A stretch of 64,000 nucleotides of DNA, taken from positions 62,337 through 126,336 of the forward strand of contig NZ_SJPE01000008.1 of the NCBI RefSeq assembly GCF_004329815.1, written 5' to 3'. Below, in pieces: positions 1-7,830 of this stretch. Position 1 is the stretch's first letter. Each line of letters opens with the position of its first letter. Source of the stretch: Flavobacterium silvisoli. GTDB taxonomy: Bacteria > Bacteroidota > Bacteroidia > Flavobacteriales > Flavobacteriaceae. The notes under the pieces are model-generated. The model was not told where the DNA came from. It saw only the letters and a program-made list of their open reading frames with translations, and did no database searches. Both the position numbers and the translations under genes were made by a program.

Positions 1-224
1 TTGACGGTCTCAAAACTATTTTCACCAATTTTCGCATAGAAATCTACAACCGCTGGGGAAGATTAGTTTGGACGGGAAATAAGGACAGTGAAGATTGGGA
101 CGGTCGTGTAAAAGATGGTTTTGAGATTTCCAAAGCTCCTGACGGCACCTATTTTTACGTCATTTACCTCAACGACAAAGACTATCCCGAACCCTTAAAA
201 GGTTTTCTGTATTTGAATCATTGA
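1..224 (+). CDS. C-terminal end of a T9SS type B sorting-domain protein (partial)
   Basis: The last 73 codons of a gene that enters from the left; the frame begins at base 3 and stops with TGA at 222-224. The peptide has the hallmarks of the gliding-motility-associated C-terminal (CHU_C, type B) domain: an EIYNRWGRLVW strand, a WDG turn, a PDGTYFYVI strand and a closing GFLYL strand. In this family the domain directs export across the outer membrane by T9SS. Nothing can be said about the function of the missing N-terminal part. It differs from the two complete type B proteins at 54977-62297 in ending with LYLNH rather than LKR. Confidence 0.85.
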   Translation, partial: DGLKTIFTNFRIEIYNRWGRLVWTGNKDSEDWDGRVKDGFEISKAPDGTYFYVIYLNDKDYPEPLKGFLYLNH

Positions 225-246
225 TGGCAAAAATCAAAAAATACTG

Positions 247-254
247 TACCTTTG
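247..254 (+). promoter_or_regulatory. -7 box (TAccTTTG) for the RNA methyltransferase gene
   Basis: Exact match to the Bacteroidota -7 consensus TAnnTTTG, 27 bases ahead of the ATG at 282. A TTG at 221-223 lies 23 bases upstream, at the long end of the usual -33 to -7 spacing, so only the -7 box is convincing. The longest open frame begins with a TTG inside this box and is therefore not the real start. Confidence 0.6.
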
Positions 255-281
255 GCACTTAGTACCGTTGCTGAACCTAAG

Positions 282-1070
282 ATGAAACAAATAACCAGCG
301 CTCAAAATCCATTTATTAAATCATTGGTTTTACTGCAGGAAAAATCAAAAGCCCGAAAACAATCCGGGACATTTTTGATTGAAGGCCAGCGTGAAATTGA
401 ACTGGCACTCAAAGGAGGCTATTCAATTGAAACCATACTGTATGTTCCCGAAATTACCGGCAATCAGGCTGTTTCGCACTTTGCCGATGCTGACATCGAA
501 TGGATTGAAATTTCTAAAGAAGTATATCAAAAACTGGCCTACCGCGATACTACCGAAGGCATTTTGGCGGTTGCCAAAACCAAACCGTTGTCATTATCCG
601 AACTGCAACTTCCGGAAAATCCTTTGATTGTTGTGATGGAAGCCATCGAAAAACCCGGAAACATAGGCGCCATGCTCCGAACCTGTGACGCAGCCAAGGT
701 GGATGCCGTAATCATTGCCAATCCCAAAACCGATTTATACAACCCAAATATTGTTCGCTCGAGCGTGGGCTGCTTGTTCACCAATCAGATTGCTACTGCT
801 TCTACCGAAGAAACGATTGCATTTTTACAAAAAAACAACATTCATTTTTACAGTGCCACACTGCAAAATTCGACTGCATACCATACCCAGGACTACACCC
901 AACCTACTGCCTTGGTCGTTGGCACAGAAGCCACCGGATTATCCCAGCTTTGGCGCGACAAAGCCACTCAAAACATCATTATCCCGATGCAGGGAGCCAT
1001 TGACAGCATGAACGTATCTGTAGCTGCTGCTGTTTTGATTTTTGAAGCTAAACGCCAAAGAGGATTTTAA
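282..1070 (+). CDS. TrmH/SpoU-family RNA 2'-O-methyltransferase
   Basis: 262-residue SPOUT-class methyltransferase that transfers a methyl group from S-adenosylmethionine to a ribose 2'-OH in rRNA or tRNA. The N-terminal ~95 residues form the SpoU substrate-binding domain (opening with ITSAQNPFIKSL). The C-terminal part has the three SPOUT motifs: EKPGNIGAMLRTCDA, VGTEATGLS, and IPMQGAIDSMNVSVAAAVL, which build the trefoil-knot cofactor site. The ATG at 282 is chosen because the upstream TTG at 252 lies inside a promoter box. Which RNA and position it modifies cannot be read from sequence; RlmB-like 23S rRNA methylation is one possibility. Monocistronic. Confidence 0.9.
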   Translation: MKQITSAQNPFIKSLVLLQEKSKARKQSGTFLIEGQREIELALKGGYSIETILYVPEITGNQAVSHFADADIEWIEISKEVYQKLAYRDTTEGILAVAKTKPLSLSELQLPENPLIVVMEAIEKPGNIGAMLRTCDAAKVDAVIIANPKTDLYNPNIVRSSVGCLFTNQIATASTEETIAFLQKNNIHFYSATLQNSTAYHTQDYTQPTALVVGTEATGLSQLWRDKATQNIIIPMQGAIDSMNVSVAAAVLIFEAKRQRGF

Positions 1071-1144
1071 TTTCAGAAAGGAATAAGCAAATTCGATCCG
1101 GAATTACACAGGGAGCAATTGCCTTAATGATTAACTAAATTGAT

Positions 1145-2704
1145 ATGAAAAAATTACTTTTTATTGCCGTTTCTGTTTTCACTTTTGGGAACTTATCGGC
1201 TCAAATCACAGAAGCCGAAGTAGATGTTTTAGTAGAAAGAACCCTAAAAACCTTCAATGTTCCGGGGATAGCTGTTGGTATCGTTAAGGACGGGAAATTG
1301 GTTTTGGCCAAAGGGTATGGCGTTGCCAACATCAAAACCGGAAAAAAAGTGGATGCCAATACCTTATTTGGCATTGCTTCCAACAGCAAATCGTTTACCG
1401 CTGCGGCCTTGGCTATGTTGGTAGATGAAGGAAAAATAAAATGGGATGATAAAGTCATTCAGTACTTACCTGAATTCAAGATGTACAATGAATATGTGAC
1501 CCGTGAATTCACCATTCGTGATTTATTAACACACCGAAGCGGTTTGGGACTGGGTGCCGGAGATTTGATGATTTGGCCTGATGGTCATGATTTTACACCG
1601 AAAGACATTATAAAAAACATCCAATACCTGAAACCGGTTTCCGATTTTCGGGCAAAATACGACTATGACAATCTGCTGTATGTAATTGCCGGAGAACTGA
1701 TTGAACAAGTTTCGGGCAAATCCTGGTGTGCATTTGTGGAAGAACGCATGATGAAACCTTTGCACATGGACAACAGTGCCGCTTCCTGGTCGCGCCTGAA
1801 AGATACTACCAATACCATCGTACCGCATGTAGAAACCAATGGAAAACTGGAAGTTATTCCGAGATACACCAATAGTATTTTTGATGCTGCCGCCGGAATT
1901 TATTCTTCGGTAAACGATTTGAGTAAATGGCTGATTCTTCAAATGAATAACGGAAAATACGACGGAAATCAGCAATTATTCAGTCAAAAACAGCACGATG
2001 AAATGTGGAAGCCGCAAACCATCATGCCGGTAACCAATTACAAACCCTATAAAACCCTCTTTCGAAATTATGGTTTAGGATGGAGAGTTGAAGACATTAA
2101 CGGTTATCTGCAAGTTTCGCACACGGGTGGTTTAGACGGTATAGTGACACAAACCCTTATGATTCCTGAAATTCAGTTGGGTATAATTGTGCTCACCAAC
2201 CAGCAAATGGGTTCGGCCTTTATGGCTATTTCCAACACTATAAAAGACCGTTATCTCGGTTTTACCAATGCCGATCACGTGCAGCGGCTGAGCAGTGAAC
2301 TCAATCAAAAAGAAGAAGATGCCGATAAAATCACGGATGAAGTTTGGGCCACGGTAGCTAAAAACAGTAAAGACAAAATTAAAATCAATTATTCCAAATA
2401 CGTCGGAAATTACAAAGATCCCTGGTTTGGTTTGGTAACCATTTCGGAAAAAAAAGGTAAATTATACTTTGCCTCCAACCGTTCAAAACGACTGACCGGT
2501 GAGATTTTCTTTTACAAAGACCAAAATTTTGTGGTAAAATGGGATGTCCGAAGTTTCCATGCCGATGCCCATATTTTCTTCGATTTGGATGCCAACGGAA
2601 ATGCTACTCATTTCAAAATGAAAGCCATCTCGCCGCTGACCGATTTCAGTTATGATTTTCACGATTTAGATTTTACCAAAGACAAGCAATACCTCATCCG
2701 CTAA
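1145..2704 (+). CDS. Exported serine hydrolase, beta-lactamase/AmpH family
   Basis: 519 residues. A signal peptide (cleavage near LSA-Q20) is followed by a class C beta-lactamase/penicillin-binding fold. Its three catalytic motifs are visible: S79-x-x-K82 (SNSK), Y174-D-N176 and H326-T-G-G. The last ~110 residues look like the DUF3471 beta-barrel domain that often follows this fold in Bacteroidota. Family members are mostly periplasmic peptidases or esterases acting on D-amino-acid peptides; true beta-lactam resistance is uncommon in this branch and is not implied. No neighbouring gene suggests a substrate. It stands alone, with 74-75 bp gaps on each side. Confidence 0.88.
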   Translation: MKKLLFIAVSVFTFGNLSAQITEAEVDVLVERTLKTFNVPGIAVGIVKDGKLVLAKGYGVANIKTGKKVDANTLFGIASNSKSFTAAALAMLVDEGKIKWDDKVIQYLPEFKMYNEYVTREFTIRDLLTHRSGLGLGAGDLMIWPDGHDFTPKDIIKNIQYLKPVSDFRAKYDYDNLLYVIAGELIEQVSGKSWCAFVEERMMKPLHMDNSAASWSRLKDTTNTIVPHVETNGKLEVIPRYTNSIFDAAAGIYSSVNDLSKWLILQMNNGKYDGNQQLFSQKQHDEMWKPQTIMPVTNYKPYKTLFRNYGLGWRVEDINGYLQVSHTGGLDGIVTQTLMIPEIQLGIIVLTNQQMGSAFMAISNTIKDRYLGFTNADHVQRLSSELNQKEEDADKITDEVWATVAKNSKDKIKINYSKYVGNYKDPWFGLVTISEKKGKLYFASNRSKRLTGEIFFYKDQNFVVKWDVRSFHADAHIFFDLDANGNATHFKMKAISPLTDFSYDFHDLDFTKDKQYLIR

Positions 2705-2779
2705 AATCCATAAATCGCTTGGTTATCGCTTGCACATTTCATTTGTAATGTTTATTTTTAGGAATTGATTGAATAGGCT

Positions 2780-4999
2780 ATGACTGAAATTGATTTAGAA
2801 GAAGAAAAAAAAGCGATTGCCCGAGAATACAAAGAATTACTTCGCATAAGTTACCAAACCCTTACGGATGATGATAAAAAATTAATCCGAAAAGCGTTTG
2901 ATGTAGCTGTTGATGCACACAAGGACCAACGCCGCAAATCGGGAGAAGCTTATATTTTTCATCCTATAGGTGTGGCCAAAATAGTAGCCTCCGAAATTGG
3001 TCTTGGAGCTACCAGTATAGCGGCTGCACTAATGCATGATGTGGTAGAAGATACCGATATCACGGTAGAAGACATTGAACGCATGTTTAACCCGAAGATA
3101 GCGCATTTGGTTGAAGGACTGACCAAAATTGCTCAGGTTAAAAAAGATATGAACATCTCGATGCAGGCGGAGAATTTCCGCAAAATGCTGCTGACTTTAA
3201 ACGATGATGTTCGCGTAATCCTCATCAAGATTGCCGATCGTTTGCACAACATGCAGACCATGGAATCGATGCCGGATTACAAGCAGGTAAAAATCGCCTC
3301 CGAAACCCTATACATTTATGCCCCACTGGCGCATCGTTTGGGATTATACAACATCAAAACCAAATTAGAAGACTTAGGCCTTAAATACACCGAACCGGAC
3401 GTCTATCAGGACATTGTCAGCAAAATCAAAGAAACCAAAGAAGAGCAGGATGCTTACATCAAAACCATATCGGATGTATTGAAAAAATCGCTTGATGAGG
3501 AGGGAGTGGAATATGTAATGAAAGGCCGGCCGAAATCCATTTACTCCATCCGCCGAAAAATGGCCGCTCAGAACGTTACGTTTGATGAAGTATACGACAA
3601 ATTTGCCCTCCGCATTATATACAAATCCAACCTGCATGACGAAAAGTTCCTGGCTTGGAAAATTTATTCCATTGTGACCGATCATTACCGTCCGAGTCCG
3701 AGTCGTTTGCGCGATTGGATTTCCTCACCAAAGTCAACCGGATATGAAGCATTGCACATCACCGTTATGGGACCTAAAGGTCGTTGGGTAGAGATTCAGG
3801 TGCGTAGTGAACGCATGGATGAAATTGCCGAAAAAGGCTATGCTGCGCATTACAAATACAAACAAGGTGCAACCGAAGAAAGCGGATTAGACACGTGGCT
3901 CAACTTATTGAAAGAAGCTCTGGAAAGTTCTGAAACCAATGCAGTAGATTTTGTGGAGGATTTCAAAATGAACTTGTATGCCAAAGAAATCTTTGTCTTT
4001 ACGCCCAAAGGAGAAATCAAATCATTGCCCAAAGGAGCCACTTCACTCGACTTTGCGTTCAGCATACACTCTGAAATAGGGATCAAAACCCGCGGCACAC
4101 GTGTGAATGGAAAACTAGTTCCGCTGAATCACGAATTAAAAAGTGGGGATCAAATTGAAGTCATCACCTCGGTACATCAAAAACCTACGATTAACTGGCT
4201 CGACTATGTAACCACTTCAAGGGCTAAAAATAAAATCAGAAACGTACTCAACGAAAATACCAAGAAAATTGCCGAAGACGGTAAAGAATTACTGACCCGA
4301 AAACTGAAACATTTGAAGATTACTTTAAATGAAAACGTGGTAAACGAGTTGGTTAATTTCTTCAAACTCAAAACCAGTCTGGATTTGTTTTACCGCGTGG
4401 GAATTGGTTCTATTGAAAACCAACAACTCAAAGATTTTGCTGCACAGAAAAGCAATACGCTGATGAATTTCTTCAAAAACAAAATCAAACGTTCGCCCAG
4501 CAGCAATCCGGAGGAGATTAACAAGCCCGAATTAAGCAACAATTATGATTTATTGGTATTTGGTTCCGAACAGGATAAACTGGATTATAAACTTTCTTCC
4601 TGTTGTAACCCTATTCCGGGCGATGATGTATTTGGTTTTATTACCATAAATGAAGGTATCAAAGTACATAAAAAAGACTGTCCTAACGCCATAACACTAC
4701 AGTCTAATTACGCTTACCGCATCATGCAGGCCAAATGGATTGATTCATCACAACAAGAATTCAAAGCCGTTTTGAAAATTACCGGTATGGACAGTCTGGG
4801 GTTGACCAACGAGTTGACCAAAGTTATTTCAAACAACATGCATGTAAATATTCAGAGTATTTCCCTCAGCGGAGAAGCCGGAATTTTTAACGGGCAAGTA
4901 GCAGTCATTGTACAGAATAACAATATTTTGAGAAAACTAATAGAAAACATAAAAAAAATAGACGGGATTGATAAAGTTACCCGGGTATACACCAATTGA
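2780..4999 (+). CDS. spoT: Bifunctional (p)ppGpp synthetase/hydrolase
   Basis: 739-residue Rel/SpoT alarmone enzyme, full length. In order: an HD hydrolase domain (about 45-195) with the metal-binding pair H86-D87, the ED pair E90-D91, and D153 in IADRLHNMQ; a synthetase domain (about 240-360) with RPKSIYSIRRKM, RDWISSPKSTGYEALH and E338-I-Q; a TGS domain (from about 404, IFVFTPKGEIKSL); a helical linker; a Cys-rich zinc-finger-like segment (SSCCNPIPGDD); and a C-terminal ACT domain (about 665-737). Both active sites look intact, so it should make and degrade (p)ppGpp in response to amino-acid starvation and other stress. It sits ahead of fur and purA, an order I recall from other Bacteroidota. 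Confidence 0.96.
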   Translation: MTEIDLEEEKKAIAREYKELLRISYQTLTDDDKKLIRKAFDVAVDAHKDQRRKSGEAYIFHPIGVAKIVASEIGLGATSIAAALMHDVVEDTDITVEDIERMFNPKIAHLVEGLTKIAQVKKDMNISMQAENFRKMLLTLNDDVRVILIKIADRLHNMQTMESMPDYKQVKIASETLYIYAPLAHRLGLYNIKTKLEDLGLKYTEPDVYQDIVSKIKETKEEQDAYIKTISDVLKKSLDEEGVEYVMKGRPKSIYSIRRKMAAQNVTFDEVYDKFALRIIYKSNLHDEKFLAWKIYSIVTDHYRPSPSRLRDWISSPKSTGYEALHITVMGPKGRWVEIQVRSERMDEIAEKGYAAHYKYKQGATEESGLDTWLNLLKEALESSETNAVDFVEDFKMNLYAKEIFVFTPKGEIKSLPKGATSLDFAFSIHSEIGIKTRGTRVNGKLVPLNHELKSGDQIEVITSVHQKPTINWLDYVTTSRAKNKIRNVLNENTKKIAEDGKELLTRKLKHLKITLNENVVNELVNFFKLKTSLDLFYRVGIGSIENQQLKDFAAQKSNTLMNFFKNKIKRSPSSNPEEINKPELSNNYDLLVFGSEQDKLDYKLSSCCNPIPGDDVFGFITINEGIKVHKKDCPNAITLQSNYAYRIMQAKWIDSSQQEFKAVLKITGMDSLGLTNELTKVISNNMHVNIQSISLSGEAGIFNGQVAVIVQNNNILRKLIENIKKIDGIDKVTRVYTN

Positions 5000-5085
5000 T
5001 AGTGTGAATTTTGCAAAGACCTGAAAAAGCTTCATTGGTTCAACATATTAAACTCAGGAAACTTTGAAACCTTAGCTAAAAAAAT

Positions 5086-5093
5086 TACCTTTG
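5086..5093 (+). promoter_or_regulatory. -7 box (TAccTTTG) immediately before the Fur-family gene
   Basis: Exact TAnnTTTG match ending only four bases before the ATG at 5098. With the usual box-to-start distance the transcript would begin at or next to the start codon, predicting a leaderless mRNA. Confidence 0.55.
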
Positions 5094-5097
5094 TCGC

Positions 5098-5550
5098 ATG
5101 ACACAAATTGCATCCGATAACATCAAAAATCAGGAAACCGTAAAAAACGTTTTTACGCATTATCTTGAAAACAAAGGACACCGCAAAACACCGGAACGGT
5201 ATGCCATTCTTCAGGAAATTTACGACAGCGAAGAACATTTTGACATTGAGAATTTATACCTCAAAATGAAGAATAAAAACTACCGTGTGTCGCGCGCAAC
5301 CTTGTACAACACTATTGAATTACTGTTAGATTGCGGTTTGGTTCGCAAACACCAATTTGGGCAAAACCAGGCGCATTATGAAAAATCATACTTCGACAAG
5401 CAACACGACCACATCATCATGACCGATACCGGTGAAGTGATTGAATTTTGTGACCCGCGCATTCAAACCATTAAGCAGACCATAGAGGAGATTTTTGGCA
5501 TAGAAATTCACAACCACTCGTTGTATTTTTATGCTACTAAAAAAGAGTAA
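5098..5550 (+). CDS. Fur-family transcriptional regulator
   Basis: 150 residues, typical length for the family. The N-terminal winged helix includes [16 protein letters not shown] and the recognition segment [16 protein letters not shown]; the C-terminal dimer/metal domain has [15 protein letters not shown]. The paired CxxC cysteines that bind structural zinc in Fur and PerR are absent here (the first pair is replaced by M-T-D-T). Metal-sensing histidines remain. Iron (Fur), peroxide (PerR) or zinc (Zur) specificity cannot be decided. It lies between spoT and purA, 98 bp after spoT with its own -7 box. No other ATG is available for the N-terminus. Confidence 0.88.
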   Translation: MTQIASDNIKNQETVKNVFTHYLENKGHRKTPERYAILQEIYDSEEHFDIENLYLKMKNKNYRVSRATLYNTIELLLDCGLVRKHQFGQNQAHYEKSYFDKQHDHIIMTDTGEVIEFCDPRIQTIKQTIEEIFGIEIHNHSLYFYATKKE

Positions 5551-5580
5551 TTCAATTGCCAGAGAATTGATTATTCAAGA

Positions 5581-5643
5581 TATCAACAACAAAATTAAAA
5601 TACAACTAAACTAACAACAACTACACACAACAACACAACAACA
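5581..5643 (+). promoter_or_regulatory. G-free, CAA-rich 5' leader of purA
   Basis: The 63 bases before purA contain no G and are dominated by CAA/ACA units, so the leader RNA cannot form stable stems. There is no Shine-Dalgarno sequence; A occupies positions -3 and -6 relative to the ATG, the arrangement reported to favour initiation in Flavobacterium. I read it as an unstructured ribosome landing site. Confidence 0.5.
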
Positions 5644-6915
5644 ATGACTGTAGACTTACTACTCGGATTACAATGGGGCGATGAAGGTAAAGGAAAAATT
5701 GTGGACGTACTCACGTCACAATACGACATCATCGCACGATTTCAAGGCGGACCTAACGCCGGTCACACCCTCGAATTTGACGGCATAAAGCATGTACTGC
5801 GTACCATCCCGTCGGGTATTTTTCACCAAAACAACATCAATATCATCGGGAATGGAGTGGTGATTGATCCGGTGGTTTTTAAAAGCGAAATTGACGGTCT
5901 GGCTAAATTCAACCTCGATTTACAATCGAAGCTCATTATTTCGCGCAAAGCCCATTTAATTTTACCGACCCACCGTCTGCTCGATGCGGCTTCAGAAACC
6001 GCTAAGGGAAAAGCCAAAATTGGCTCAACATTGAAAGGTATAGGCCCAACCTACATGGATAAAACGGGGCGAAACGGCTTGCGTGTAGGCGATATTGAAT
6101 TGGCTGATTTTAAAGAACGATACCGTGCTTTGGCCGATAAACACGAAGCCATGATAGCTTTTTATGATGTTAACATTCAGTACAATTTGCCGGAACTGGA
6201 GAAAGAATTCTTTGAAGCCATTGAAGATTTAAAGAAACTTAGTTTTATAGACAGTGAAGAATATTTGGCGCAGGCACAAAAAAAAGGAAAATCTATTTTG
6301 TGTGAAGGAGCACAAGGTTCATTACTCGATGTAGACTTCGGAACTTATCCGTTTGTAACCTCTTCTAACACTACAGCTGCCGGAGCCTGCACCGGATTGG
6401 GCATTGCGCCCAACAAAATAAAAGAAGTATACGGAATTTTCAAAGCTTACACCACCCGTGTGGGAAGCGGCCCCTTCCCTACGGAAGATTTTGGTGCAGC
6501 GGGTGACATGATGGCAAAAACAGGGAACGAGTTTGGCTCAGTAACCGGAAGAAAACGCCGTTGCGGTTGGTTGGATTTAGTAGCTTTGAAATACGCCATC
6601 CAGATCAACGGGGTAACCCAATTGATGATGATGAAAGCCGACGTGCTTTCGGGCTTTGACACCTTAAAAGTGTGTACCGCGTACAATTATAAAGGCGAAG
6701 TCATCCACCATTTACCCTACAACATTGAAGAAGAAAATGTAACACCAATCTACACCGAATTGAGAGGATGGCAAGCCGACTTAACCGGCATGACTTCATA
6801 CGACAGTTTGCCGTTGGCCCTAAAGGACTATATTGAATTCATAGAACGAGCGGTTGGAGTACCTATTAAAATCGTTTCAGTAGGTCCCGACAGAAAACAA
6901 ACAATAATGAAATAA
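5644..6915 (+). CDS. purA: Adenylosuccinate synthase
   Basis: 423 residues, normal length. Catalyses GTP-dependent joining of IMP and aspartate to adenylosuccinate, the first committed step to AMP. The N-terminus carries the family signature QWGDEGKGKIVD, with the catalytic Asp and P-loop-like glycines, followed by GGPNAGHT. Further family motifs are GIGPTYMDKTGRNGLRVGD, EGAQGSLLDVDFGTYPFVTSS and the C-terminal GTP-binding VGPDRKQT. Cytoplasmic. It follows the Fur-like regulator by 93 bp with an unusual G-free leader and is closed by a strong terminator. Confidence 0.98.
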   Translation: MTVDLLLGLQWGDEGKGKIVDVLTSQYDIIARFQGGPNAGHTLEFDGIKHVLRTIPSGIFHQNNINIIGNGVVIDPVVFKSEIDGLAKFNLDLQSKLIISRKAHLILPTHRLLDAASETAKGKAKIGSTLKGIGPTYMDKTGRNGLRVGDIELADFKERYRALADKHEAMIAFYDVNIQYNLPELEKEFFEAIEDLKKLSFIDSEEYLAQAQKKGKSILCEGAQGSLLDVDFGTYPFVTSSNTTAAGACTGLGIAPNKIKEVYGIFKAYTTRVGSGPFPTEDFGAAGDMMAKTGNEFGSVTGRKRRCGWLDLVALKYAIQINGVTQLMMMKADVLSGFDTLKVCTAYNYKGEVIHHLPYNIEEENVTPIYTELRGWQADLTGMTSYDSLPLALKDYIEFIERAVGVPIKIVSVGPDRKQTIMK

Positions 6916-6920
6916 AACAA

Positions 6921-6956
6921 GAAACCCTTTCAGCTATGAGAGGGTTTCCTTTTTTT
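6921..6956 (+). terminator. Rho-independent terminator after purA
   Basis: 8-bp stem GAAACCCT (6921-6928) with AGGGTTTC (6941-6948) and a following run of seven T residues. Confidence 0.85.
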
Positions 6957-7115
6957 GAGCTTTCTCACCTAGGTACAGCGTAGTTTATGATTTCCTTTTC
7001 ATGGCGTTGGAATGATTTTATTAACAAGTGCTTCACTTAAAACTGAAGAATAAACAGAATAAACTTCAAAGACACATCTAAACAAAAAATCTTCTGATTT
7101 TCAATAAAATATACC

Positions 7116-7144
7116 TATCTTTAACCTCCCTAGTCTCTGAGGTT
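7116..7144 (+). promoter_or_regulatory. Possible promoter with inverted repeat before the DUF4440-like lipoprotein gene
   Basis: TAtcTTTA at 7116-7123 differs from the -7 consensus only at the last base. An inverted repeat AACCTC (7123-7128) / GAGGTT (7139-7144) covers the expected transcription start and could be an operator. The rest of the 6957-7178 gap shows no open frame or other clear feature. Confidence 0.3.
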
Positions 7145-7178
7145 TAACCTAAAAAAGTAATTTTAAACCAACAGATTT

Positions 7179-7688
7179 ATGAAAACAAAAATTTTAAAAG
7201 GAATTATCCTTACCTCTATTATGGTAATTTTAATTGCCTGTAATGCCAAAAAAGAAGAAAAAGTAACCGTAGACAAAGACCAAATCAAAGCTGAGCTCCA
7301 AGCCATGGAAACTGCATACGCTGATGCTTTCAATGCCGGAAAACCCGATGACATTGTATACTATGCTGATGACGCCACCAGCTTTTCTCAAAACATGCCC
7401 CCTTTAATGGGAAAAGAAGCTATTTACACCTCTATTAAAAATGACATTTCAGGGTTTACCAAAGGTCACAAAGTTTCCTTTACGGTTAAGGAAGTTTTTC
7501 CATCCAACGACGGAGAACAAGTAGTAGAAATCGGCAGTTATAAAGTTGTTGATAGCACGGTTGCCGTTGTTCGTAGCGGGAACTATATTAGTCTGTTTGT
7601 AAAAAAAGACGGCAAGTACCTCTGTATTCGGGATATGGGCGCTTCTGACATGCCCAAAGAAGAAGAAAAAGAAACTAAAAAACAATAA
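7179..7688 (+). CDS. SnoaL/DUF4440-like lipoprotein
   Basis: 169 residues. A lipoprotein signal ends in LIAC with the acylated cysteine at residue 21. The mature part starts with a charged linker and then a cystatin-like NTF2/SnoaL (DUF4440) fold: an initial helix around YADAFNAGKPDDIVYYADDAT, then strands around VSFTVKEVFPSNDGEQVVEIGSYKV. Such domains bind small hydrophobic ligands or act as accessory domains; no catalytic residues are recognisable. It stands alone between two terminators. The C-terminus is a Lys/Glu-rich tail. Confidence 0.75.
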   Translation: MKTKILKGIILTSIMVILIACNAKKEEKVTVDKDQIKAELQAMETAYADAFNAGKPDDIVYYADDATSFSQNMPPLMGKEAIYTSIKNDISGFTKGHKVSFTVKEVFPSNDGEQVVEIGSYKVVDSTVAVVRSGNYISLFVKKDGKYLCIRDMGASDMPKEEEKETKKQ

Positions 7689-7713
7689 AGAATCATAAAT
7701 TGACCTTATCACC

Positions 7714-7740
7714 AAAGCATCCTCTGCAGGATGCTTTTTT
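7714..7740 (+). terminator. Rho-independent terminator after the DUF4440-like gene
   Basis: Perfect 10-bp stem AAAGCATCCT (7714-7723) / AGGATGCTTT (7728-7737) with a four-base loop, running into T residues. Confidence 0.9.
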
Positions 7741-7777
7741 GTATCAAAAACAATTTTACCAATCTCTTTGTGAGGTG

Positions 7778-7808
7778 TTGTATAGCAACGGGTAATCCCC
7801 TATATTTG
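7778..7808 (+). promoter_or_regulatory. Promoter of thrS-infC-rpmI-rplT
   Basis: TTG at 7778-7780, 20 bases, then TAtaTTTG at 7801-7808: one of the two best full promoter matches in the window. The thrS ATG follows 22 bases after the -7 box. Confidence 0.75.
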
Positions 7809-7830
7809 CAATCCACAAATTTATTTAGGA

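Noticed and set aside
252..281. Longer start of the RNA methyltransferase at TTG 252
   Set aside because: The codon lies inside a TAnnTTTG promoter box and the added residues do not match the family N-terminus.
1526..1975. 149-residue minus-strand open frame opposite the serine hydrolase
   Set aside because: Lies wholly inside a well-supported gene with intact motifs; no domain seen, so it is a shadow frame.
1145..2704. Serine hydrolase as a resistance beta-lactamase
   Set aside because: The three motifs are shared by non-resistance peptidases and esterases; the HTGG triad and DUF3471-like tail suggest the latter.
5581..5643. purA leader as a purine riboswitch or attenuator
   Set aside because: The tract has no G, so it cannot form the stems such elements need.
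6957..7178. Hidden gene in the purA-lipoprotein gap
   Set aside because: No open frame with a start codon and protein-like composition; only a weak promoter and dyad near the 3' end.
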